A stretch of DNA of 64,000 nt, taken from positions 210,453-274,452 of the forward strand of contig CABVRX010000002.1 of assembly GCA_902500825.1 (NCBI GenBank). Direction: 5' to 3'. Both the position numbers and the translations under genes were made by a program. Of the stretch, positions 16,898-26,078 are shown piece after piece (position 1 is the stretch's first letter; every line of letters starts with the position of its first letter). The notes beneath the pieces were generated by a model. The model did not search any database, was not told where the DNA came from, and was given only the letters and a program-made list of their open reading frames with translations. The stretch is from an uncultured Nitrospira sp. (GTDB lineage: Bacteria > Nitrospirota > Nitrospiria > Nitrospirales > Nitrospiraceae).

Positions 16898-18356
16898 GCC
16901 GACGACTGCACACACCGATCAACCTGCGAGGGTAGGCGGGTCTTTCCGAGATCCAAGCGGTTACGTCTATCGCCAGGGTGACCGTATTTTCCGGACAGTC
17001 ACCAACGCAGGGAAAGAACAATTCGACTTCGTGCGCCGGTCCGGGCTCTTCGAATTGCTCATGCGAGACGAACGTCTCCTGCCCTTCAAGCTCATTGAGG
17101 GAGCTCTTTTACCCGGTGAATTTGATGAATCGGTGTCCTATGTGCTTGAAGTGCCGAAGCTCACATTTGTATCGTTCCCTTACGAGTGGCCATTCCCTGC
17201 TCTCAAAGCCGCGGCTCTTTTGCATTTAGATATTCAGCTGGTTGCGCTTGACCATAATGTGGCACTGTCCGATGCCTCTGCGTACAATATCCAGTTCATT
17301 GGTGCTACCCCCACATTCATTGACCATCTCTCGTTCACACGATATGAGCACGGCCAGATGTGGGCGGGACATCGACAGTTTTGCGAGCAGTTTCTGACCC
17401 CCCTCTTGTTGAGGTCACTGTTTGGCATTCCCCACAACGCATGGTATCGCGGGAGCCTGGAAGGGATTTCGGTCGTTGACTTCAGCCAGTTACTCACCTG
17501 GCGGCACTACCTCAAGAAAGATTTGTTAACACATATTGTCTTCCAGTCCTGGCTGCAACGATCCACCGAATCCACTTTGCGCGGACAGGACCTCGACAAA
17601 ACCACTGTGCGAAAGGGAGCTCTCCCGGTGCAGGCCTATCGAAAGCTACTCACCGGCCTGCGTAATTGGATTAGCAGTCTTGAGCCTCTTCAAACCAGCA
17701 AGTCGACTTGGCAAGACTATGCCAAGAACAACTCGTATCAAGCCGACGAATTGGGCAAGAAAGTAGCCTTCGTGCGGGATTTTGCCGCGCAGCAGTGTCC
17801 CCGGCAGCTATGGGATTTTGGCTGCAATGTCGGGGTTTTTTCCAAAGCCGCCGTAGAAGGCGGCGCGGGGTATGTCGTCGGGTTTGATTTCGACCAAGGT
17901 GCGCTCGACGGGTGCTACGCACAGGCACGTGCGAGTCGAATGCCCATCCAATCAATTGTAATGGACATGGCCAATGTCAGCCCAGACCAAGGCTGGATGG
18001 GAATCGAACGGGAAGGGCTTGGTGCCCGTCGATCAGCCGATGCCCTCGTGGCTCTCGCGGTGGTGCATCACCTGGCCATTTCACGGAATATTCCATTCGG
18101 AGAGCTCTTGGATTGGCTCATTGATCTTGCGCCTTGCGGGGTGATCGAGTTCGTCCCGAAGACAGATCCTATGGTGCAGAAACTCTTGGCGCTTCGCGCA
18201 GATATTTTTGAAGACTACACGTGGGGATTTTTCACTGACCGCATCGCCCAGAAGGCGCGGATCGACCGTGTTCTGGAAGTCGGGCAACATGGTCGCACCC
18301 TCGTGAGTTACATCCGGCACGGATATGAGGGGATTCGCCGAGAGCGCCCTTCGTGA
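16890..18356 (+). CDS. Kinase-like/SAM-methyltransferase fusion (NoeA-like)
   Basis: 488 residues with two parts. Residues 1-250 contain a segment that mirrors the catalytic centre of kinase/aminoglycoside-phosphotransferase folds: SDASAYNIQF (Asp128-x4-Asn133) then PTFIDHLSF (Asp145), like the D-x4-N loop and metal-binding Asp of those enzymes. Residues about 290-460 are a class I methyltransferase with motif I LWDFGCNVGVFSKAA (about 307-321) and an acidic strand VVGFDFD after it. The overall plan recalls NoeA-type nodulation proteins. The kinase-like reading is my inference. The gene overlaps both neighbours (8 bp and GTGA), making a tight three-gene unit. The substrate may be a surface glycan or lipid. 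Confidence 0.75.
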   Translation: MNKPTTAHTDQPARVGGSFRDPSGYVYRQGDRIFRTVTNAGKEQFDFVRRSGLFELLMRDERLLPFKLIEGALLPGEFDESVSYVLEVPKLTFVSFPYEWPFPALKAAALLHLDIQLVALDHNVALSDASAYNIQFIGATPTFIDHLSFTRYEHGQMWAGHRQFCEQFLTPLLLRSLFGIPHNAWYRGSLEGISVVDFSQLLTWRHYLKKDLLTHIVFQSWLQRSTESTLRGQDLDKTTVRKGALPVQAYRKLLTGLRNWISSLEPLQTSKSTWQDYAKNNSYQADELGKKVAFVRDFAAQQCPRQLWDFGCNVGVFSKAAVEGGAGYVVGFDFDQGALDGCYAQARASRMPIQSIVMDMANVSPDQGWMGIEREGLGARRSADALVALAVVHHLAISRNIPFGELLDWLIDLAPCGVIEFVPKTDPMVQKLLALRADIFEDYTWGFFTDRIAQKARIDRVLEVGQHGRTLVSYIRHGYEGIRRERPS

Positions 18357-20053
18357 AGCCGGCGGAGTCGTCGGAAGCATTCTGGCTGGACCACAGAGTT
18401 CATCTTGCGATCGCATTCCCTTTCCTCGCGTTGCTGACCCCCCTTACGGTCTACCTGACGGACCGGAGTTATCCCTTGATGAGTCTCGAGATCTTACCCA
18501 TCCTTGCGGGCATGCTCTGTGTTTCAGCCGTGATCGGGTTGGTCCGTCATGCCGGTGGAAGGCGAATGTACGCGATTGGCGTGAGCGGCCTTCTCACGGT
18601 TGCCGCCGACGATCTATTTAAGTGGGTTGCGTCTAGCAGCACCCTTACGCTCCTTGTCATTTTCGGAGTACTCGTGGCTCTGGTACGACGTTTTGAAAAG
18701 ACCACGACGTTGGCAATGACGATGTTTCTGTGCGTGTTTGTAATATCGACATTCCTTCGCACCGGATTTGAGCATGAGTCCGGTCATGCCTTGGCCGTGC
18801 CGCACATGGAAGCGGTGACAGATGGTCCGCCGCGGCTCATTCATATCATCCTGGATGAACATCTTGGTGTCGAGGGATTCCCCGACGATACCGACTACGC
18901 CAAGGAGCTGAAGCGAAAGATCAAGCAATTCTATCAACGTTACGGATTTGAGCTGTATGGGGGGGCGTACAGTCATTACTACGACACGCTTGACTCGATC
19001 CCTAATCTGGTGAACTTCTCAACGGAAAGTGTTAACGAGGCATTTGTAACGGGTGAGCGCTCTCCATACGCCTTGCAGAAGAACCGCTATTTCCAGTTCA
19101 TGAAAGAAATGGGATATCAGGTTCATGCTATGCATGGAGATTATCTGGATTTTTGCTCGAGCCCGGATGCGCGGCCGCATTCCTGCACTAAATATAGTTG
19201 GCATACCTGGAGCACTGTGGCAAAGTTGGACATCCCGGTACTTACCAAGACGACGATGGTGCTGGCTGCCTTTGTGGCTAGTTACACCCGGTATCAGGCT
19301 GTTCTGGGCCTCTACGAAAAGCGAGTCCGTCAGTTTTTACTTTCGCGTGGAGTGGTCGGTCCGGTTGTTGATCGTCAATCTTTCTGGACGAAGCGAGGTC
19401 TCTATCCGTTTTCGGTGAATTCAATGGTGGCGATGGACGCGTTATCAACGAGGATTGAGCAACTTATGCCTGGCCACATGCTTTTTGCACATCTCTTGAT
19501 TCCGCATTTTCCCTACGTGTATCGGGAGGACTGTTCGCCGCGGACGATGCAGGAGTCAATGGATGACATGGATACGGTTCCTTTGGCGCTGCGCTCACCT
19601 GAAGACAGAAAGGCTCGCTACGACCAATATTTGAGGCAGATGGAGTGCCTCTACGTCAGGTTGGATGAATTATTCCGGAAGATGCAATCGTCAGGAGTGC
19701 TCGGTGATTCAATCGTTATTGTTCATGGAGACCATGGTGGACGCTTGGGCCTCCGACTTCCGACCGTCAAGGAGCAAACCCAACTGACGCCGGCTGATTA
19801 TGGAGATGGGTTGTCAACGCTGTTTGCCGTCAAGACCCCCGGGAAGCCGGGCGGCTATGATCCCTCACTGCGTACCATCAATGAACTTTTCGTTCAGACG
19901 CTCGGCAACGCCCTCGGTAAGTCCCCTTCTTTTTCAGTTTCACGGAGAGAACCGTTTGCGTATCTCTATAACGGGCGTCAAAAAGAACTGCTGCTCGTGG
20001 ATATGCCTTGGCGGCCTATGAACTTACCTGACAGCCCCGCCGCTGTTCGGTAG
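18353..20053 (+). CDS. Membrane alkaline-phosphatase-superfamily (sulfatase-like) protein
   Basis: 566 residues. The first 140 residues hold about four transmembrane helices. The rest is an extracytoplasmic sulfatase-like domain. Metal and active-site landmarks are HIILDEHLG (Asp), SHYYDTLDSIPNL (the T/S region that carries the nucleophile in LTA-synthase-like enzymes), LIPHFPYVY, and VIVHGDHGGRLG (Asp-His pair). Members cleave or transfer phospho- or sulfo-groups on glycans and lipids. Start GTG 18353 overlaps the methyltransferase stop in a GTGA, so translation is coupled. This suggests that both enzymes work on one envelope product. Confidence 0.8.
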   Translation: MKPAESSEAFWLDHRVHLAIAFPFLALLTPLTVYLTDRSYPLMSLEILPILAGMLCVSAVIGLVRHAGGRRMYAIGVSGLLTVAADDLFKWVASSSTLTLLVIFGVLVALVRRFEKTTTLAMTMFLCVFVISTFLRTGFEHESGHALAVPHMEAVTDGPPRLIHIILDEHLGVEGFPDDTDYAKELKRKIKQFYQRYGFELYGGAYSHYYDTLDSIPNLVNFSTESVNEAFVTGERSPYALQKNRYFQFMKEMGYQVHAMHGDYLDFCSSPDARPHSCTKYSWHTWSTVAKLDIPVLTKTTMVLAAFVASYTRYQAVLGLYEKRVRQFLLSRGVVGPVVDRQSFWTKRGLYPFSVNSMVAMDALSTRIEQLMPGHMLFAHLLIPHFPYVYREDCSPRTMQESMDDMDTVPLALRSPEDRKARYDQYLRQMECLYVRLDELFRKMQSSGVLGDSIVIVHGDHGGRLGLRLPTVKEQTQLTPADYGDGLSTLFAVKTPGKPGGYDPSLRTINELFVQTLGNALGKSPSFSVSRREPFAYLYNGRQKELLLVDMPWRPMNLPDSPAAVR

Positions 20054-20161
20054 CATCCACATTCATTTCCAGAAAACGTGCCCCGCACTCGGGCCGGTTC
20101 ATTATTACCGACTAACGACGGAGTAGCTTCGTGACGAATGAAGACAAAAGGGGAGTGTTGT

Positions 20162-20494
20162 ATGCCAGGCAAGAACATCGTTTTGTGCTCGGATGGAACC
20201 AGCAATACCGCCATTAAGGCGCGAGGCACCAACGTCTTCAAACTCTATGAGGCCGTCGACATTCAAGGCCTCAAATTTGACTCAAAGTTAACGCCGCGAG
20301 TCGCGTTCTATGACGATGGCATGGGTCCTTCGCGTCTGGCCCCCCTCAAATTGATCGGCGGGGCGTTCGGCTACGGCTTTCGCAAGAACGTGAAGGGTCT
20401 CTACACAGAGCTGGTTCACGTCTATGCGCCGGGCGACCACATCTTCCTTTTCGGATTCAGTCGCGGGGCCTCGGCTACAGCATTGATGGAATGA
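20162..20494 (+). pseudogene. Truncated DUF2235 hydrolase
   Basis: 110 residues matching only the N-terminus of DUF2235 alpha/beta hydrolases, the family that includes Tle1-type phospholipase effectors. NIVLCSDGTSNTA, ARGTNVFKLYE, VAFYDDGMG and HIFLFGFSRGASA (nucleophile elbow G-x-S-x-G) are all in place, then the frame stops. Catalytic Asp and His, expected further downstream, are missing, and I find no continuation in other frames. The stop lies within a perfect 7-bp inverted repeat (20492-20498/20502-20508). ATG 20162 has AAAGGGGAG upstream. Most likely the 5' remnant after a deletion. Confidence 0.75.
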
Positions 20495-20580
20495 GGTACG
20501 ATACCTCACAGTGAGATCAGTTGAGGAGGAAGTCGTTCCTGGCGTTCATCTGGTCTCACCAGAGACCGAAGACGATCCCC

Positions 20581-21045
20581 ATGCAGATAGATTCAACGAG
20601 TCAGAATCAGTCCAGGGTACAAGTAACCCGTAAGAGCGTGCTTTGGAATTTTCTGGGATTGCTGGGCCTTCTTCTCCCACTCACGGGCTGTACGACGATG
20701 AACAGCATGTCCTGTCGAGACGAGGAGCGTCTCGCGGTACAGGAATTGTTGTATTTCGGAACAGAAACGCCATCCGGTCACGTTACGGCGGAAGCCTGGA
20801 CACAATTTCTCAGCGAAATAGTCACCCCGCGCTTCCCGAATGGACTCTCGGCTTGGCAGGCATCTGGCCAGTGGCGATCGGCTTCAGGTCAGGTGATTCG
20901 CGAGCCTTCGTATGTCCTGAGCCTTGTTCATCCGGACGATATCGCACCGAGCAAGGCCGTTCAGGAAATTATCATGTCCTATAAAACGCGCTTCCGGCAA
21001 GAAGCGGTGCTTCGCGTCAAGTCTTATACGTGTATGTCTCTCTAG
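20581..21045 (+). CDS. DUF3574 lipoprotein
   Basis: 154 residues from ATG 20581. A basic N-terminus and hydrophobic core end in a lipobox (LLLPLTGCTT). The mature part carries DUF3574 features: YFGTETPSGHVTAEAW, FLSEIVTPRFPNGLS, a WRSASGQVIREPS strand and VLSLVH. The family is small, exported and uncharacterised. A longer frame opens at 20521, but it only adds residues before the signal peptide. The gene follows the truncated DUF2235 gene on the same strand. Confidence 0.8.
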   Translation: MQIDSTSQNQSRVQVTRKSVLWNFLGLLGLLLPLTGCTTMNSMSCRDEERLAVQELLYFGTETPSGHVTAEAWTQFLSEIVTPRFPNGLSAWQASGQWRSASGQVIREPSYVLSLVHPDDIAPSKAVQEIIMSYKTRFRQEAVLRVKSYTCMSL

Positions 21046-21178
21046 CCCCTCCCACGTGGCTCGAATAACCAAGATGCCACGTCCGCCGCATATCTTCCGC
21101 AAGTTCCTGTCGCTTCAGGACCGTCGTGTTGGTTGTCTCTCGCTTCGCCCAGTCTTCTGGAAGCTTTCTTAATAGTGC

Positions 21179-21206
21179 TTGTCAGCAAGGCTATCCTTGC
21201 TAGAGT
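21179..21206 (+). promoter_or_regulatory. Candidate promoter, twin of the one at 12684
   Basis: TTGTCA (21179-21184), 16-bp spacer, TAGAGT (21201-21206), embedded in TGCTTGTCAG-N11-TTGCTAGAGTCCTC as at 12681-12715. It lies about 40 bp before the ATG at 21249. Confidence 0.55.
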
Positions 21207-21248
21207 CCTCACGTGGTGTTCCTCACCTCTGGCCCCAGAGGGGTATCT

Positions 21249-22085
21249 ATGCGATCTCAATATCTAAAACCTGGCTTCGCCTTGTTCTTCGCACAGCTGC
21301 AACCGTACGTGCTTCTGCTGGTACTTCTGCTGTCGTTATTGCCGATCGATGGCGTGCGAGCCGGGACGGTTGTCCGTGTCATCGAGACATGGCCGCCAGG
21401 CGATCACGTCATGTTGAGAAAGAATCAGAGCTTCTATCTTCGGTTAGCGTACGAGACGGACAATCCCGTTGGTATCTGGGCTCGCCCCTATTTCAACGGC
21501 AAGCCCGTCAATGTCGGCAGTAACCCTTCGCAGAGGTATTCAGGCAAGGGAGAGACATTTGGATGGTTCTTTTTCATGCGTCCGGGGGACGTTGTAGATG
21601 AAGTCCGGATTACCGCGGGTGACGGTGGAAACTCCAATACACCTATTGTCGCCGTATGGCGCGGCGATGTCGTGGGAGGTCACGAGGTGGGCGAGGCGCC
21701 GACTCAGCCGGCTTGGATTGCCGAGATGAGTGCCCGTGCCGAGGCGGTGCGGGACGAGGCCTATCGAGCGCAAATGCAGGAACCCCTTAGTCGTTCCGAT
21801 ACAGCTCTCGTTACAGGATTTCTCTGGGGCGTACTCGCGGCCGGACTCTTAGGGTTTGTCTTGCCGGCCCGGGGAATATGGCGATGGCACGGCGCCTGGA
21901 GAATTGCGGCGACCGTTCCGGCCGCGATAATGGCGTTCGTCGTCATACGAATCGTGATCGATGGGCTGCGCGATCCTACTTCACACAATCTGTTCCCTTT
22001 CGAGATTCTTACGGCGGGATTGCTCAGCGTCGGGATGATGGCGATGCTGTATCTTGCCAAAAAGTTGTTTGGCGAGAAGGACTGA
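21249..22085 (+). CDS. Membrane protein with periplasmic domain, function unknown
   Basis: 278 residues from ATG 21249. Signal/TM segment at about 15-38, then an extracytoplasmic beta-rich region of about 150 residues (YLRLAYETDNPVGIWARPYFNG, FGWFFFMRPGDVVDEVRI), then three hydrophobic helices at the C-terminus and a basic end (AKKLFGEKD). No family recognised. The middle domain may bind a ligand, but I see no catalytic motif. Convergent with the sigma-54 activator gene, 28 bp away. Confidence 0.65.
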   Translation: MRSQYLKPGFALFFAQLQPYVLLLVLLLSLLPIDGVRAGTVVRVIETWPPGDHVMLRKNQSFYLRLAYETDNPVGIWARPYFNGKPVNVGSNPSQRYSGKGETFGWFFFMRPGDVVDEVRITAGDGGNSNTPIVAVWRGDVVGGHEVGEAPTQPAWIAEMSARAEAVRDEAYRAQMQEPLSRSDTALVTGFLWGVLAAGLLGFVLPARGIWRWHGAWRIAATVPAAIMAFVVIRIVIDGLRDPTSHNLFPFEILTAGLLSVGMMAMLYLAKKLFGEKD

Positions 22086-22113
22086 TCTGTGAAGCATTGC
22101 TAGTTGAGCCGCA

Positions 22114-24777
22114 TCATTTTATCTCAGCTTTGACCCGCGTGATCTGTTCTCTGACCGGAACGGGGCGATCCTGCTCGAAATGTTTTCGCACCAGTGTCTC
22201 GACTGATGAAAAGTGGCGTTCCGGAAGATTTTTGAAGCGGCGCCTGCAATCGGCAAGAGCCTTCTCGGCAGTCGCGAAGGGCTCGATCACCGATCGCAGG
22301 TGATTATAATAGTCACGGAGCTTCAATTCGGCGGTTCGTAGATGGGTCGGATCTCCGGCAATGTCCTGTGCAGCCTTGGCCCGGTCTCCTTTGGCTTCTA
22401 CCAACGCCTGGAAGCAGAGTCCCTTCAAACGCTGAGTCACCGTGCTGCGATCCCAGCCAAGCGTTTTGGCCGTGGCCTGCATGTCGAAGCCATGTCGTCT
22501 CAGACAGCTCAGAACTACCGCATCACCGGCGAGGTCGGGACTCGTCTGTCCAGTACGTCTTCTCGTGTGCCCATGCTCTTCGCCAAGTCTGAGTGCGTCT
22601 CCGGTTAAAAGGGGTCCATCGTTCAGCGTCACGGCCTGTTCCAAACAGTGGTGGAGTTCCCGCACATTTCCCTTCCAGTCGCAATCGGTCAATGCACGAA
22701 GCGCTTCATTTGTCAGCCTCGGGGCGGACTTGCCTATTTGCTCAGCAAGCTGGTTCAGAAAGATGTCGGCGAGAAGCGGAATATCACCGGTGCGCTTACG
22801 CAGCGGCGGAAGATGGAAGACTATCCCGTTCAACCGGAAGTACAAATCCTCACGAAACCACCCCTCGGATACACCTTTCCGCAGATCGCGATTGGTCGCA
22901 GTCACGATCCGAACATCCGCCGTCGTTGAGATGGTCGCGCCTACTCGATAGAATGATTTGTCCTGAAGCACCCGTAGGAGTTTGCTCTGATGATCCATCC
23001 GAAGGTCACCGATCTCGTCGAGAAAGATCGTGCCGTGGTCGGCGAGGCCAAAATAGCCGCGACGGTCACCCGTCGCCCCGGTGAAGCTCCCCTTCACGTG
23101 ACCGAACAGCTCGCTCTCGAACAGCTCCGGAGAAATGGCGGCCATGTTGACGGCGATGAACGGCTTATCGGACCGTGGGCTTAGTCGGTGGATTGCCCTG
23201 GCGAAGAGCTCTTTCCCGGTACCTGGTTCTCCGAGAAGGAGGACGGTCAGCGAAGACTTTGCGCTTTTCTTTACGTCGTGAAACAACCGAAGCAGGGAAT
23301 GATCCTGGGTAATGATACCGAACCGGCGGGATTCGCTTTGAAGATGGTTGATCTCCGCATCACCGATGTCGCGTGATACGGTGCTAGCTGCCTGAAGATC
23401 GCCGAGCTGTCGTTCCAGTTCCTCAAGGTGTCGACGAGCATCCTGTTCCTGACTCTGCGCGTCAGCGATTTGGAGCTGCAGGAAATTTCTCGTTCTGGCC
23501 GACTCTTCCTGTTGGCCGGTCGAAAAAGCGAGCGCCGCGTTGGCTGTTTCCAAATCTTCCTGAAGGGCTTCCGCTCGATCTTCATGCAGAATCAGTGCTT
23601 CTCTCACGGCAGCAGACTCTTGCTGGATGCGGATCATATCGCGTTCGAGCAAAATCAGGCGTTGGCTCGCCGTCAGATTTGTCCAAACAGCGGTGCCGAT
23701 GAAAGCTGACACCGAGACGATGAACGGGCTGGCGATCGGCATCGCCAGAGATGCCACGCTCAACATCGCGATGGTCAACCCCCCATACAAAACAACGACG
23801 GCACCGGCAAGCAGGAGGCCCAGCATCCCATGAAACCGTAAGAGGCTCCAGGCAACCAGCGAGGCCAGCACGATGGTGACCGTGAGGCGGCCGAACGGGG
23901 TGAATGAGTCGATCCGTTCATGGTTGAGGATGGCATTCAGGAAATGGAGGTGGGCGGTCATGCCGTCGACCTTCAGGTTGGAGGGTAAGAGCCATGTCTC
24001 CGAGTCTCCGGGGCTTGATCGGATCACGACGACTTTGTCTTTGAACCAGGAAGCCAACTGCGGCTCGTCGTGACGTTCGACCGCGTTCCAGACGGATGCC
24101 AATGAGATCGGCTGAAGGGCTGCCAGCGATCCATCACTGACTATGCTGATCAGAACGTCGGCGTTACCCGAAAGAAACTGCGTGAGTGCGGCGGTTTGTC
24201 GTTGAAAGAGGTCGAACAGGACCGACCCCAAAGCTGGAACGGTGTGAGTTCCTATCCTGATGGACGTCTGAATATGGCGGGATACGTGATCGAGATCACT
24301 CGTGACCGTGATGTGTCCATAGATTGCGGCGTCGGACTGAAGGAGTAAATCGGTATCGTGAATCAGGACAACGGGTGATGCCGTGCGAAGCGCTTCAAGA
24401 AAGAGCGCATCGCTTGCGGCTCCACCAAGCTGAGCGGGGCTCGCATGGTCGAGTCGATGATCGACGCCGATGACGGTAGCGCCGGCCTCATGTATCGTCA
24501 CGATCATCTCAGCGAGGATGCCACGGTCCCAAGGACCCCTCCCGAATCGTTCCTCACTGGCCGCGTCGCGAGCCACGATGGTCAGTGAGGGATTGAGTTT
24601 GGCGGTAGGGCGGTGGCGAATCCAGGTGTCGTAGCCGGTATAATCCAGCGCCGTCAAGGTAGCGGGGGCGGCGGACCACAGCATCGTCGAGAGGAGTGTG
24701 GCCAGTAAGCCGATACCCAACGCTTGCAGAGGAATCGATACGATGAACAGGCGCCAGAATTTCAGCTGGTCCGGCAT
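22114..24777 (-). CDS. CHASE2-domain sigma-54-dependent transcriptional activator
   Basis: 887 residues. TM at about 10-32; CHASE2-like extracytoplasmic sensor about 40-295 (YTGYDTWIRHRP, FGRGPWDRGILAEMI, GVDHRL); three TM helices about 298-365; long coiled coil about 370-480; AAA+ sigma-54 activator about 485-720; Fis-like HTH about 750-785; then a 90-residue helical extension. AAA+ motifs are GEPGTGKE (Walker A, 516-523), GSFTGA (563-568; the sigma-54-contacting loop, normally GAFTGA), FLDEIG (Walker B) and GNVRELHH. Direct sensing by a membrane-bound activator without a kinase is unusual. ATG 24777 begins 5 bp beyond the stop of the TPR gene, so the two are one transcript. Confidence 0.85.
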   Translation of the reverse strand: MPDQLKFWRLFIVSIPLQALGIGLLATLLSTMLWSAAPATLTALDYTGYDTWIRHRPTAKLNPSLTIVARDAASEERFGRGPWDRGILAEMIVTIHEAGATVIGVDHRLDHASPAQLGGAASDALFLEALRTASPVVLIHDTDLLLQSDAAIYGHITVTSDLDHVSRHIQTSIRIGTHTVPALGSVLFDLFQRQTAALTQFLSGNADVLISIVSDGSLAALQPISLASVWNAVERHDEPQLASWFKDKVVVIRSSPGDSETWLLPSNLKVDGMTAHLHFLNAILNHERIDSFTPFGRLTVTIVLASLVAWSLLRFHGMLGLLLAGAVVVLYGGLTIAMLSVASLAMPIASPFIVSVSAFIGTAVWTNLTASQRLILLERDMIRIQQESAAVREALILHEDRAEALQEDLETANAALAFSTGQQEESARTRNFLQLQIADAQSQEQDARRHLEELERQLGDLQAASTVSRDIGDAEINHLQSESRRFGIITQDHSLLRLFHDVKKSAKSSLTVLLLGEPGTGKELFARAIHRLSPRSDKPFIAVNMAAISPELFESELFGHVKGSFTGATGDRRGYFGLADHGTIFLDEIGDLRMDHQSKLLRVLQDKSFYRVGATISTTADVRIVTATNRDLRKGVSEGWFREDLYFRLNGIVFHLPPLRKRTGDIPLLADIFLNQLAEQIGKSAPRLTNEALRALTDCDWKGNVRELHHCLEQAVTLNDGPLLTGDALRLGEEHGHTRRRTGQTSPDLAGDAVVLSCLRRHGFDMQATAKTLGWDRSTVTQRLKGLCFQALVEAKGDRAKAAQDIAGDPTHLRTAELKLRDYYNHLRSVIEPFATAEKALADCRRRFKNLPERHFSSVETLVRKHFEQDRPVPVREQITRVKAEIK

Positions 24778-24781
24778 ACGA

Positions 24782-25999
24782 CTAGTGAAGCTCTCGTTCG
24801 TCGAGCAAGGATTGTGCTTCTTGTTTCGGCAGGCCTTTGAGAACAGCTTTCGCTTTTGGAATGTCGGCATCCAGGCCGAGCCCCTTGGCATAGATGCGAG
24901 TCAGGATTTTCTTCGCAGGAGCAAAGCCGTCGGCCGAGGTCGATTCAAAACAAGTCAGAATATTCTTGTCATACGGCTTCAGAGACTGCTCCCAACCGGT
25001 TTCATAGAGTGTGGCCAGTTCTGCGTGAGCTTCTTCACTCAGCGCGAAGCATTCCTTCAAAAGTACTGGAATCGCGTCTTGAGCGCGGTTTTGTTCGAGA
25101 AGGATCTTCCCCAATGTTTGCGGTTGAGTCGGGCGACTGATCTCGGGAAAGTCATTCCAAAGGGTGTTGCGGTAGATCTGCAAAGCGTTCAGCAATTCCA
25201 TGCGTCGCTGTTTCGTCGATTCGGAGGAAAGCGCCTGGCGTCTCACTTTGGACAACGAATCGGCGGCGGTTCGCTGACCGAGGTCGGCTGCTTGCATCCA
25301 CCAAAAAATCGCCAAACTTAGGTTTTTCTCGACACCCTGTCCGGTCTGATAGGCATTGCCGAGGAATAGTCCGGCGTGAGGCACTCCACCGGTTGCAGCC
25401 GTTTCCAGATGTTGCACCGCTTCTCGCGTGTGCCCCGCAACTCTTAACAACAGCGCGAGCCGGTAGTGCGCGTCTGGGAAATGAGGGCGCAGTTCAAGTG
25501 TCCGCCGATAGGACTGAACGGCGGCGGTCACATTGCCGAGTGAATAATAGACGCTCCCCAAGCTGTAGTGGGTGTGGGACAGGTTCGGTTCCAGCCGGAT
25601 GGACTCTCTCAGAGCGGAAGCAGCGGCCCGCCATTCTTGTTTCGCCATGAGCATGAGACCGAGTTGGAGATGGGCGTTCCCATCATCCGGCTGCAATGTA
25701 ATCGCCGCCCGGCATTCCTCGACGGCGGCATCCAGATCGCCGATACGAGAAAGAGCTCCCGCTAGTTTGAGCCGGTAGTCCGGTTCGGTCGGTAAGAGGC
25801 GGACCGTTCGGCGCAGTGATGCGATCTCCGTCACGGCATCGGTTGGTTCGTTGAACCCCAGCCAGGGAGTTGACTCGGATGCTTGTGAGTCACCGTCGGC
25901 AGAGAAACTGTGCCCATTCAGTGAATGAGCGCGAGCAAGAGAGGAAGCGAGAACAGTGGCTGCTACGGTGAGGGCCAACAGTATCGATCCGGGACGCAT
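24782..25999 (-). CDS. Exported TPR/Sel1 repeat protein
   Basis: 405 residues from ATG 25999. Signal peptide with cleavage near LARAHS, then five or so TPRs between about 60 and 200 (DYRLKLAGALSRIGDLDAA, NAHLQLGLMLMAKQEW, HTHYSLGSVYYSLGNVTAA, DAHYRLALLLRVAGHTREA), then Sel1-like units (AGLFLGNAYQTGQGVEKN, AKKILTRIYAKGLGLDADI). Periplasmic scaffold, partner unknown. It is translated just ahead of the CHASE2 activator and could present a ligand or partner to that sensor domain; inference from operon order. Confidence 0.78.
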   Translation of the reverse strand: MRPGSILLALTVAATVLASSLARAHSLNGHSFSADGDSQASESTPWLGFNEPTDAVTEIASLRRTVRLLPTEPDYRLKLAGALSRIGDLDAAVEECRAAITLQPDDGNAHLQLGLMLMAKQEWRAAASALRESIRLEPNLSHTHYSLGSVYYSLGNVTAAVQSYRRTLELRPHFPDAHYRLALLLRVAGHTREAVQHLETAATGGVPHAGLFLGNAYQTGQGVEKNLSLAIFWWMQAADLGQRTAADSLSKVRRQALSSESTKQRRMELLNALQIYRNTLWNDFPEISRPTQPQTLGKILLEQNRAQDAIPVLLKECFALSEEAHAELATLYETGWEQSLKPYDKNILTCFESTSADGFAPAKKILTRIYAKGLGLDADIPKAKAVLKGLPKQEAQSLLDERELH

Positions 26000-26078
26000 C
26001 GGCAAACTTTCACGCTTCGACAGAGAAGCCACAAGAGCGTTTAATTATACCATCTATGGGAATACGGAACGACCGGGT

